The notes beneath the pieces are model-generated. The model was not told the DNA's origin. It saw only the letters and a program-made list of their open reading frames with translations, and searched no databases. A program made the translations under genes and the position numbers. A stretch of DNA of 64,000 bases. It comes from Aporrectodea caliginosa (taxonomy: Eukaryota > Annelida > Clitellata > Crassiclitellata > Lumbricidae). Where the stretch lies: NCBI GenBank assembly GCA_020284085.1, contig JACEVL010000018.1, positions 552,001 through 616,000 on the forward strand, written 5' to 3'. Shown here one piece after another: positions 10,777 through 21,400 of the stretch. Every line of letters starts with the position of its first letter. Within the stretch, counting starts at the first letter, position 1.

Positions 10777-12101
10777 CTATCAACCGGCAGCAAATTTCAC
10801 GTACCCTTTTAAATCCACATTCACGAGGACAGTCAGACTCCCAAGGCTCATGGAAATACTATGGGATTTGTGGTTTACAAGCTGTGCTAAAGAACAGCAT
10901 TGGATTTGCAATGTGATGGATGACCATCTATAATGCAGATTCAAAGTCTTGCTGCGGAATGGTCTTCATTTGGACAGTGAATGTTAATTCCTAAATGAAA
11001 AGTGTACACCTTCTGTTGCAGCGGTTATTCCAAGGTTTCATGTTGTTGAAGAGCACACCATATAAGCTGGTGTAGTACTTGTTGTATAAGTCATTCTGTT
11101 ATGTGCTGGTGATATTCTGGAGGGGTATCGAGAAGCTTTATTTGACATTTATATTGCTCTATATCAGCATGGGCAGACGATGTAAAGGAAACCTCCCGGT
11201 TAAAAAGTAAACAGGGTGGTACTCCAGAAGTAAAATGTAACAATGTTCATTTAGTACTTATGAATGTAATACTGCATTTACTATTTAAAATGTTATTGCA
11301 GCACTTATAACTTAATGTTAATATGTATAACTGATATCTTATTCCCACCACTAAGGTTTAACGAGTGCACTTGTTGCTTCAGATTTTATTGTAATGTAAT
11401 TTATTGTAATGTCACAGTGAAATGTACATTTATCTGTTTTAGGAAGTCCTTGGCAGCATATCCGATCGCTATCGTAGTGCACAGTTCGATCTGTAGACTT
11501 TTGTAGCACCAGTGTTGTTACATGCAAGGCAGCAGTTGTTGGTTGCTAGTTTATAAATCGATGGTCAGTACGCAACACTGAAAAATATTAGGCCAGTCAG
11601 AACCAACTAATATACTCGGAGCGTTGAAGATACAAACCGTTCAGTCTGTTCTGCCTGGTATTCTCCATTTACCATAAGGCATTCTGTGGCTAACGTGAAC
11701 TGAGTTTTCAGTCCTACTCTTGTTCCGAAACTATTCATGCCTCCATTACACTCCAGGTAGCATGACCGGCTGTTTGCATTGTTTGATTATCTCTAATTGA
11801 AAGCTGTAACCTTACCCAGGTACCACTTCAGGACATAATAAGATCTGTAGTAAAAATATTGTACTGCACCATATCAATCAGTAACCAATACAGTGCCGGC
11901 TGTAGGTATAGGCGGCTGCCTAGAGAGGCACTTTTCAAGGGGCGGCAAATTCCGACAAAATTCACGATGGCCACTTCTGTCAAAAGGATATCTTTTATGA
12001 CTAGAGGCGGCATTTTTGTCCTCGCCTCTAGCACAAAATTGTAGAAGATTCTCAAAGGCCGCCTCTGAACCAATAACTTAGAAGTATCAGATATAAATAA
12101 A
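10777..12101 (+). other. NEO1: Probable neogenin/DCC 3' UTR (end uncertain)
   Basis: There is no coding frame after the stop at 10776. AATAAA occurs at 12096-12101, and further candidates lie at 12779-12784 and 14391-14396, so the true poly(A) site is undetermined. A hAT-type element (11891-12067) sits inside. The rest is unique AT-rich sequence. The opposing 78-residue gene ends at 12872, so the two transcripts converge. Confidence 0.4.
11891..12067. mobile_element. Short hAT-type MITE, TSD AACCAATA
   Basis: A 177-bp unit with ends CAGTGCCGGC and GGCCGCCTCTG, flanked by perfect AACCAATA copies at 11883-11890 and 12068-12075. It includes GGGGCGGCAAATTCCGACAA and CTAGAGGCGGC motifs, no coding capacity. 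Confidence 0.85.
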
Positions 12102-12871
12102 AATTTTATTAGTGCTGTTCAACCTGAAACTACAGCTTCTGAAAAGTAAATTTTTTAATTTATTAAGAAATTGCTGCATGTGTATAGTGATAAACTGTGT
12201 ATTGATGGCCCTTGTGATGTCTGCTGCTCAGTTTTTGTCAACTTATTAACCCACTCTGCTGCGCCTGTACCATTGCCACATACCAAGAGGGTCAGCGTGT
12301 ACAGAATTGAATTACCTAAGCTTACTTTATTCATTGGTAGATAATAAATAATTTCCAATGTACAAGATCTGAGTTTCTGGGTTATTCTTCACTGTATAAC
12401 CATGTTATAGCCACCATCAATCTCTTTTGAATGTGCTGTCTCCATCAACTTGCTCTCAAATTCTAGCTGGTAACCTCTGCTCCTCCTTTGCTTTTCTCAA
12501 AATCTATTTTTCTCTCGTGGCCTTGTGCACTGGGAGTGCCTCTGAATGGATAACCCTACTTGAGGCACTTTATAAATGTTTCAGTACAATACAATACAAT
12601 CACACTATCTTACTCTAATAATGACCTTAGAAGTGCATGGGTACTAATATTTCTGTTGCTCTAGACAGTAAATTGTTATACAAGTTTTGCTGTGAGTGTG
12701 TAGTTTTTGCGAACTATAAAGGTATAACCATGCCAATGTACAACAATTGTTCTACAGTATAGTGTCAGTAGTTTCAAGAATAAACAGCTGGAATTAAAAC
12801 AGAATGTCAAGAAGTTTTAATTTATAATTGCAATTCACAAACAACCTCTACAAATACAATGTATTCACTAG

Positions 12872-12993
12872 TTAGTGATTAGTCAACATAAATTCTTTGG
12901 AAGTGGGCGGTAGTCTAGCATGTGAGTACACAAACCGCAAACTCTCAGTGGTGAGGTAAGGCAGCAGAGGACTGGCCACCTGCTCTCGTATGC
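12872..12993 (-). CDS. Terminal exon of the 78-residue gene
   Basis: The acceptor is TTTTTCTTATCCAG, and phase 1 is completed by GC. It encodes IREQVASPLLPYLTTESLRF then VYSHARLPPTSKEFMLTNH and TAA. A strong acceptor with a frame ending just downstream supports an exon. A longer frame on the same strand (12883-13182) crosses this acceptor and is judged spurious. Confidence 0.58.
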
Positions 12994-15900
12994 CTGGATA
13001 AGAAAAATAATGAAGTCACCAATGTTTCCCACCCATGGCTGCCCCATGGCTAGCTTTAGGGATGGCTGCTCTTCAACAGTGAATTTATGTGATATAGGGA
13101 TCCATGTGTACATATTCAGTTCTTGCATCACAACTGTATCCAGCTTGGTGTGATTATCTTTAAACAACCAGAGTAAGTACAAAGGACTGGTTTTAAGGGA
13201 AACTTACATCATTTCCTCTTGTTCCGATAACCTGGTTCAGCATTAAGATCTACGAATTTCTGATGTGTGTTGGTGATGTCAATTGCTATCTTGTCCTAAT
13301 GCATCCACCTCATACTTAACCCATCTTCCAACTTAGTGTTGTCATGACTGCTATCTTCATCCTGAAAAATCAATTTGCACCTATTTGATACTGTATTCAA
13401 GAGCTCCATTTGTTGCCCATGCAGACATATTGAGTTTAAGATCGTTATGGTAATGCATAACTGCCTGGCCAATTGTGCTCCATCCTATCTTGGGAGCTAT
13501 GTATTTGAATGTCATCCTTACCTGGCTGCAGATCTCTTCATTCAGCAACTCGGGGGTAATCTGGTTACCCCTCATCGGGTAGTGCCACAATGCAACATGG
13601 AAGCGTCACCATGGTTGGCCCCTCAGTCTGGAACAGGCTTCCATGCAATCTGCAACGTGATTTTCTATTCCTCTGTTTTTGCAAGACCATTCTATTCGAT
13701 CATGATCTTGTACAGTCAGGTCAAATGTGCGCCTCTGATGAGTTCATGCGGAGGTGCTATACAAATAAGCACAACTACAATTACAATTGCTATTATTTTT
13801 TTTAATTATTTTTATTATTATTTATTATAGCAATGTCACAGTGAGTAAATAATTTTTGCTACTTATTTTTGCCGAACAATCTTTGAACTACATGTATACG
13901 GTAATGGCATTTGTGTTGACAAAAATTTTTTTAGCTGAAATAATTTTCTGGATGAAACAAAATGATTAGCAAAAATTTATGTACATATGTTTACTGTGCA
14001 AATTATCAGGATGAACGAAGGTCAACCGATACTTTACTTAAGTTGTTAAGTAATATATTCATTCTGTCCAGAAACTAAAAAGATTAGATTTGATCTTCGA
14101 ATGTGTAGTTTTCTGGCAGAATATCTTTGGCAAGATCCATTTTATGCAGCAACCATTAAAGTGTTAAATACTTTAAACACTTTAATGACAAGCATGTACT
14201 AAAAGTGACTGGGAACCAGTTCAGCTTGTCGTTAAAGTGTTGATCTTTGTTATACTCTCCTTACTGTTAAGCAGCTTTTGTCAATTGTCTTTTGTTTTAT
14301 GCCACTTTTATTTAAGTTAAACTGAATAATCAAAATATGGACAATTTTTTTCTGTACTTTGTTCTGCATCGGGATTTGTGCTAACGATTCAATAAAGTCA
14401 TGGAAATAAGTTAAATGCTTACTCAGTTTGCGTTAAATGGCAGTGAACAGTATTATAATTTATAGATTGTCATTGATGATGACGAGGAGGACTGATGATA
14501 GTGATGATTGATGATGTATATTTTGTAAATGGCCAAAGTCTTGCATTGCATATGCTTGCATCAGGGCTTATTCTAAGGAATTTTATTAACTGCACATGAG
14601 GGCCGAATTGGGAGGTCTGGGCAGTGGGCGGTAATTCCACATATTTGAAAAGTTGACAACCGGGCAATTTTCTCGAGGGGGGGGGTTAGTAACGATAGTT
14701 TTCAAGACTTTTCGAGGAGGGGTAGTAACGATACTTTAAGAAGCAAGAATTTTTCGAGGGGGCGTTAGTTACGAGAGTTTCCAGCAAAATGTTTTAATTT
14801 GTTTCTTAGTTCCACCAAACTTTTTCATGACTTTTTTTCATTTCCCGTCTTTTTTTCCAGAAGAAAATTGTCAGAAGCCTCTCATTTAATTTCAGTAACT
14901 ATTCGTCCCTCATTACTTTCACACAAATTGTCACTGGGTCTGGGGACTGTTGTTTTATACAATTAGGTCTACAAAAAAATAACTGCACAAAATCTGATTT
15001 TTAACTGCACAAATTTCTTTCCCAACTGCACACTTTGTGTCTGGCTGCACGTTAGAATAAGCCCTGGCTTGCATCAATCGTTCCAGTAACTTTAAGTGCT
15101 CATGTATGGTGTCTTGCTTCGTGTTATTTCGTTACATATGACTCTTTCATCCAATGAATATTACTAACAAGCTATCAGCTACAAAGTTTGCATTGTATGA
15201 AGTGACTAGATCCTTAGCCTTTCGATTCACGTGTTAAACTTTGTACAGAAATTACACTGCCAGCACCATTAAATCTTGTTCTTCATCAGACTTGTGGATT
15301 TATCATGGTTGTTATCACTGTTGTTGTTGTTCAGCGTTGCTTCTGACGTATGTTTGTTTTGTTGTTTCCAGTAGAAGTTTGTCATTTGTGTTTTCAGTTA
15401 AAAACAATGAGCTTGGTTGCTATATGTTTATGCCAAATATTCTTGTGCTTCTTTTTCTTCTACTTACTATTGCTACTACTTCCCTTACCACTGCCACTAC
15501 TACCACTACTGTACCTCTACCACTACTACTACCTGGTACTACTACTAGTCTACTACTACTGCATAGTGGAGTAATAATTATCAGCCAATCAAGAATGCCA
15601 GGTTAAGGACTGGCACCGCTTACACTTATTCCAGTGACCTGGAACGGGTGGTATGGTCATTGAAGTTTTGATCATATGACTGGAACAAACTACCTTCTGA
15701 TGCTAATATCAACAGGCCTACGATCCACAATTTTAGAGGTGACCTAGACTCTACTGTTACTTGAAGCATCTACCCCATCAGGATCTAAACGTCAGATTAT
15801 AAATGATATCTAGAATGCCTAAGACTAGTCAGGTTTGCTTAGTTTGCTGAGCAATTTATTTAATTTTAAAGTATGAGTCGTAGAGAAAAGGTTTTGATGC

Positions 15901-16974
15901 ATGGAGTCCCACAAAAATGTGGATGCTTTTGACCCCCTCTTGTGAACCTAAAGGATAAATTTTTGTTTGTGGGTATTTTTGGATTATGGCTGAAAGCGCG
16001 TGAAGGCTAGCTGTTGGGAAGTAAAGGTCATGAATTCGTTGAAATCCACTCAAGCATGAGAAACACGATTTTTCTGCAGAAGTGTGTGCCAGAGACATCA
16101 CTCAATAGACCATATATAGAGCAGCAAGATTAGGCTGGTCTTAAAAGTCACGACCACACAATGTTTTGCTGTTCTTCATAATGAACTTTAGCGTCATTTA
16201 GGCAACTTCAAGATGTACCTTAAAAGCACTGCACAAGATGTTCATTTACATACATGGCTAGTTACATGTGGCCTCAATTAAGGCGTCACCTTTGACCAAC
16301 AGTTGAAGATGGATAGATGATAATATGGTTTCACCTTCCCTATTGTCAGTAGTCATGTAATGTTAGTAATTCAAAAGTCAGATAAAACCTACAACTCGTT
16401 TTCTTGATCTGATTTTGACAACTCATCATGTTAGCATGAGTCATGTTCTGAGTTCTGGCAAAATAATGAGCTATGAAGCCTATGATGTACACTGTTTTCG
16501 CATTGTTTCACTGGTTGCTGTATATGGAACAATGATGATCACATTGGTGTAGGCCTGTTCTAAGTTTTTTGTGTTCCAGTTTCAGATTGTTTATTTGTGA
16601 GCCTAGTATGGACAGGTGTTGTGAGGGTAAATTTCATGTGTTGCTGTACATGTTTTAAACTTTAACTCGGCATAAAATTAATTTGTACGGCTCATACTCA
16701 GCCGTGCGTGATTAAATCATTATTTTGCCTACATCTAATAAAAGTGTTCTTAAATATTGTTATCAGAGCAGTACCAAACCAGAATGTTTGTAAATCACAA
16801 ACTAAAAAATTTCTGCTTAAAAGCTAAGTCTACCAGATTACCAGATTATTCATGTGTAGGACCAACAAGTTTGATGGAATGGTCAGTGTCAGTTCCTCAA
16901 ACCACCCGTGATGCATCTCGTTTTTGAACTGGCTTCCTGAGCTCCGTTGGAAAGACATGGCTTGTGTGAGCCAT
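12872..16974 (-). CDS. Putative three-exon gene for an unrecognised 78-residue protein
   Basis: Three minus-strand exons (16974-16906, 13361-13316, 12993-12872) join with matching phases into one frame of 78 codons and a TAA. The start ATG sits in a good context (ATCCGGATGG). The protein starts MAHTSHVFPTELRKPVQKRD, passes an acidic segment (DEDSSHDNTKLEDGL) and ends SLRFVYSHARLPPTSKEF then MLTNH. There is no signal peptide or membrane helix; it is probably a cytosolic or nuclear small protein. The last intron has a strong acceptor (TTTTTCTTATCCAG) and the middle exon a clear TTTTTCAG acceptor; the first exon's donor (GTGGTT) is weak. I do not recognise a family. The first exon is the least certain part, and extra middle exons are possible. 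The LTR element is inserted about 240 bp upstream of the ATG. Confidence 0.5.
13316..13361 (-). CDS. Middle exon of the 78-residue gene
   Basis: 46 bp between GATTTTTCAG and GTATGAG, phase 0 to phase 1. It encodes DEDSSHDNTKLEDGL. Joining to the terminal exon creates a Ser codon and keeps the frame open. Confidence 0.5.
13380..13770 (+). pseudogene. 5'-truncated LINE tail (reverse transcriptase C-terminal end), frameshifted
   Basis: One frame reads EFKIVMVMHNCLANCAPSYL and a second frame nearby reads VGPSVWNRLPCNL. Both resemble the conserved C-terminal end of CR1/Jockey-like reverse transcriptases (FKI...ALAPSYL, then GPSLWNSLP). A frameshift separates them, so it is a dead fragment. Confidence 0.6.
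14176..14241. mobile_element. Micro-MITE copy 1 (66-bp hairpin repeat)
   Basis: Arms AACACTTTAATGACAAGC and GCTTGTCGTTAAAGTGTT pair with one non-Watson-Crick position around the loop core ACTAAAAGTGACTGGGAACC. It is one of five copies in the window. Confidence 0.75.
14562..15066. mobile_element. Non-autonomous hAT-type element, TSD GCTTGCAT
   Basis: Ends CAGGGCTTATTCTAA and TTAGAATAAGCCCTG form an inverted repeat. The perfect 8-bp duplication GCTTGCAT lies at 14554-14561 and 15067-15074. Inside, a degenerate motif TCGAGGGGG-GTTAGTAACGA is repeated three times at about 14672-14780. Confidence 0.9.
15430..15565. repeat. Triplet-rich low-complexity tract (CTT, then ACT/CCA)
   Basis: Runs of CTTCTTTTTCTTCTAC, then TACCACTACTAC-type triplets up to about 15560. 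Open frames here are low-complexity artefacts. Confidence 0.7.
15640..15765 (+). pseudogene. LINE tail fragment
   Basis: One frame reads DWNKLPSDANINRPTIHNFR followed by GDLDSTVT and a stop, the WNxLP...Fk..LD ending of many non-LTR reverse transcriptases. Nothing upstream remains. Confidence 0.5.
16906..16974 (-). CDS. Candidate first coding exon of the 78-residue gene
   Basis: 23 codons from ATG to a GTGGTT donor at phase 0, matching the phase of the middle exon. It encodes MAHTSHVFPTELRKPVQKRD then ASR. If not spliced the frame would stop two codons later. The weak donor keeps confidence low. Confidence 0.35.
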
Positions 16975-17213
16975 CCGGATCTTGCCTTGCATTCAAATGG
17001 AGCCGACGGCAATTAGGATATTAGCTGATTAAACTGGTGCAAACTGAGTCGGGTCGAAGCTATAGGCCTACGATCGCAGTTGTAAAACGTGTAGGGCCTA
17101 CAGTAGGCCTACATTATATTACATACTTTAATAGCTGGGCTTTAAAGCAAATTAGGCTCATGTCAATTGTAAGCCTAAATGCGTGTGTTGGCAGTGTTTG
17201 TGTTTGTACATGT

Positions 17214-18261
17214 TGTAGCCCTAATGTGGATTAGTCGCTTTTTTGCTGCGTCCGTAATGGCAGAGTAGAACATTACATTACTTCAAATAAGGTTATAGGA
17301 AACACTAGGCATCTTTTGTAGAAAAGTCTTGTATTGTGTTAATTAGAAAGACAATCAATTGACATACAATTCAAATAAATACCTATCTACCTATGAGTGG
17401 CATTATTTATTAAATAATATAATTATGTTTTATGAGCTTATCTGATCCTTCAGACAACTTCAGTCTCGCTTCGATGACATCGCAGTAGAGTCCGTAGAAA
17501 CTGTTTCAATGTAGGAGTAGGTTTCGTCGAAGATATGTATTTCAACGGAGGTGAATCTGCTTCTGAAGCGTCGCGGCGAAGACATGTAATCGTAACGATG
17601 CTTCGTCTTCCAATCAGTTCTTCCAACGTCGAAGTAGTGGTTGAAAAGGATCGTCACAACAACAGACAAACCGGAATTAGATAAATCCGTATCGCTTGCT
17701 TTAAAGTTGCTGTACGAAGACTAATCAATCCTTCGTAAACATCCGCAGTTCAAATCATCCACACGCAGAAACGACGACAACTCAACCGTTCTACGCTTCC
17801 AAGTAGACTTATCGAAAGGATCACTCGTTGGCCCTTTTATGCTCAACGGTTACTCCTAAATTCGATTAAAAGTCCGCCACAACGATGCTATCATCTATTA
17901 CAAGATGCATAGTCATCTAGAACCTCGAAACTGACGATTCATTCACCGAAAACGTCCTTCCAATCGCAGGAACGTCTCCAATCGTCCAACTCGCTTGAAC
18001 TCCAAATTTCAAGTTCTCTCTCAACGCATTTCTATTCGTTCCTTCATTACGTCGTCACGGTAACGCTTGGATAAATCGTATTACGTCATGGAGCCGTTAA
18101 CGCTGTTTTAACGGTTCGCTAGGCAGTTAATTACGTATTAATGAAAGCCACTCATGAATTAACTAATGCCACCCGTAATTGACTATCTTATCTTAACCTT
18201 AGAAATTAATTAATTAATTAAGTAAACTAACAATAGATTTGATAAGTTATATTTCGCTACA
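17214..18261 (-). repeat. 3' LTR of the Gmr1-like element
   Basis: 1,048 bp, nearly identical to the copy at 23555-24602. The target duplication CATGT is immediately outside at 17209-17213. Confidence 0.93.
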
Positions 18262-18263
18262 AT

Positions 18264-18280
18264 AAGGCCCCTCTTTTTAA
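18264..18280 (-). other. Polypurine tract
   Basis: In element orientation TTAAAAAGAGGGGCCTTAT lies directly before the 3' LTR (TGTAGC). An A/G run here primes plus-strand synthesis. Confidence 0.75.
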
Positions 18281-18443
18281 AGACTGTCTACAGGCTTTAT
18301 CTACCTAACCTTCTTATCAAACTACTTGTTAATTACTTATATTATTATTTAAACTACATGTATAAAACAACAACAACAATGCTACATACCTATTCTATAT
18401 AAATATTTACATTCTTACAGGTTTCTATTAAATTATCTACTTC

Positions 18444-21400
18444 CTATATCAGACCCCTACTGAGATAGTCGGATATTACATTATTACATCCTTTAATGTA
18501 ATTCACCTTAAAACTATAATTCTGCAGGGCAAGACTCCATCTCATCACCCTTGCATTCTTCATTCTTCCTTCTCTCATGTACTGCAGTCCGCAGTGGTCC
18601 GTTTCGATCACAAACTGCTTTCCGAACAAATATCTATCGAATTTCTCAATTCCCCACATAATAGCCAGACACTCTCTTTCCTCCACAGAGTATCGCCTTT
18701 CTCTTTCCAACAACTTCCTACTTGCATAAGCGACTGGGTGGTTAATACCATCATAGGCCTGCATCAGAACACACCCAAGTCCTACCCCTGAAGCATCTGT
18801 CTGAATAACGAACTCTTTGTTTAAATCAGGCAGCTTCAAAATTGGTGCCTTAGCTAATACTCCCTTTAACTCTTTAAAGGCCTTATCCAATTCTGGATTC
18901 CACTCTACTACATTCGGTGACAACTTCTTAGTAAGATCAGACAAAGGCGCCATAAGTTCAGCACAGTGTGGAATAAACTTTCGGTAGTAATTTACTGCCC
19001 CCAGAAAGCTTCTCACTTGCTTCTTAGTTTTCGGCCTCGGCATATCTACGATCTTGTCGACCGATTCTACCTTGGGACTTATATTGTCGCTTCTAAGCGT
19101 ATGTCCTAGGAAATCTATTTTCCCATAACCTAAAGAACACTTCTTAGGCTTCAGAGTTAAGTGAGCCTTTCTCACTCTCTCAAAGAAGTCCTTTAGCGTC
19201 TCCAGATGTTCTTCCCATCCTTTGGTATGCGCGAGTATGTCATCTACATAGCTCTCAAGATTCCTTGTACCATATAAGATCTTTCGAATCAAACGGTTAT
19301 AGCTGGAAGCACTGTTTATTAATCCAAATGGTAAAACATTAAATTTAAACATTCCATTTGCACAAATGAATGTTGTATAATCCTTAGATTCCTCTGACAT
19401 TGGGATCTGCCAGTAGCCTTTACAAAAGTCAAATTTACTGTAGACTTTGTTACCACTTAGTTTATTAAAGATGTCTTCATTAGACATCATTGGTTCCGGA
19501 TCAAATACTGTAATTTTGTTCAACTGCTTATAGTTGCAACAAAGTCTATTTGATCCATCAGCTTTCTTTACCACAACCAGTGGTGCAGCATATGCTGATT
19601 CAGATCTCTCAATTATTTTATTCTCTAACATGATCCCAATTTCTTTATCTATTTCTTTCTGAAGATGATACGGTGTTGGGTAAGCCTTTAATCTGACTGG
19701 TTCAGAACTGGTCAAATGTATTTCATGCTTAACCAGGTCTGTTTTTCCAGGAACATCAGAGAATATGTCACTATATTCTTTTAGTAGCGTTAACAATTCA
19801 TCCTTTTGTTTCCCGTTTAGATTAGGATTTATGTCAACATTCCTGTAATCTTCTGTTTGCTTACTATTGTAGAGCTCTAGAATTTCTTCCTCTCCATTTA
19901 TTCCTAGCTCTCCATCGTGTACTACTGCTGATACAAAGGCAATTGTCTCGGTATCATTTACTTGTTCATGTTTGGTACTTGACTTCTTGTCAACTTCATC
20001 TCCTCTCTCGTAGTATCTTTTAAGCATGTTTATATGGTAAGTCTTGATCTGCCCATTATCAAGTTCGACTCGGTAATCATAGTCTCCTACCCTGTCTCTC
20101 ACTGTAAATGGACCTTGCCATTTTATTAATAGCTTATTGCTACAACTTGGCAATAACAACATCACTTTATTGCCAATCTCCAACTTACGATTCCTGGCTT
20201 TCTTATCATAGTACTTCTTATTTTTGACATTGGCTTGATTGATTGCCTTTTGTGCCATTGCACACGTCTCCTCAATTCGTTCTCTCAATTCTAGCATGTA
20301 GGTAAATGCATCCTTTACTTCTTCCTCAACAGATTCATTTGTCCATAGTTCCTTAAGAATCTTTATAGGTCCCCTACATGAACGCCCGAAGAGTAGTTCA
20401 AATGGAGTGAATCCATGGCTTTCATGTACTGCATCTCTCAATGCATACAAAAGTGGTGCCAGATACCTATCCCATTCTTTAGGTTGTTCCCCAATTAATT
20501 TCCTCAATGTTGCTTTTATTGTTCCATTCAGTCTTTCAACACAACCATTTCCCATTGCATGATATGGGCTCGTAAAAGTATGTTTAATTAGTAACATTTT
20601 ATTTACTTCGGCCATTAAATCGGAAGTAAACTGACTTCCTCTATCAGTGTGTATCCTCTGTGGCGCTCCCATCCTACAATAAACTCCGAACAAGGCTTCT
20701 GCTACCTCTTCTGTACTTATTCCTTTGAGTGGTATTGCCTCTGGATACCTTGTACTTAGATCTATAATTGTCAGCACATAACGATGACCTCTGCTCGACA
20801 TTGGGTTGATTGGACCAATTATATCAACACAAATGCACTTATACGGTACATCTAGTACTGGTAAATGACCCATCGGCGCCCTATAAGTCACCTTTTTGTC
20901 TACCGTTCTTTGACATATGTCACAGCTCAACACAAATCTACGTACATCCTGATTGATTGATGGCCAGTAGAAATCATTACAGATTTTGTCATGTGTTTTC
21001 TTGATTCCTAAATGCGCTGAAAGAAGTGAACAATGTGCTATGCTTAGCACTTTATCTCTTAATGATTTAGGCACCATTAGTTGTAACTTCACTTCATCCT
21101 TCAGAACTTCATTATATTTTCTGTACAACAGACCATTCTTCTTGATGAACTGTATTTTATCTGTCTGTACACCTTCCTTATTCTCGAGTTCTGACATTTC
21201 TCTATATTTCTTTAGAGATTCATCTTCTTCCTGTAATTTCTTAATTTCAACAGGAGTCACTTTAATGTCAGGCATCTCAGCTAACTTAAGAGGCTTGTAT
21301 CTCTCAATTTTATTTGTAGATGTCCGTGTTTCAATTGCAGCCGTTGAATGCACGTCACATATCTCTGTAATTGGCTTATCTGTGACGTCATCTACACCCA

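Noticed and set aside
12883..13182. 99-codon minus frame including PWVGNIGDFIIFLIQAYES
   Set aside because: It runs across a strong splice acceptor. The other frame after that acceptor links by phase to an upstream exon, so the long frame is likely fortuitous.
13375..13830. 151-codon plus frame as a gene
   Set aside because: Its coding-like parts match the end of a LINE reverse transcriptase in two different frames, so it is a dead fragment.
14079..14150. Minus-strand MDLAKDILPENYTFEDQI as an exon of the 78-residue gene
   Set aside because: It ends in a stop without a donor and would terminate the protein, and no splice site supports it.
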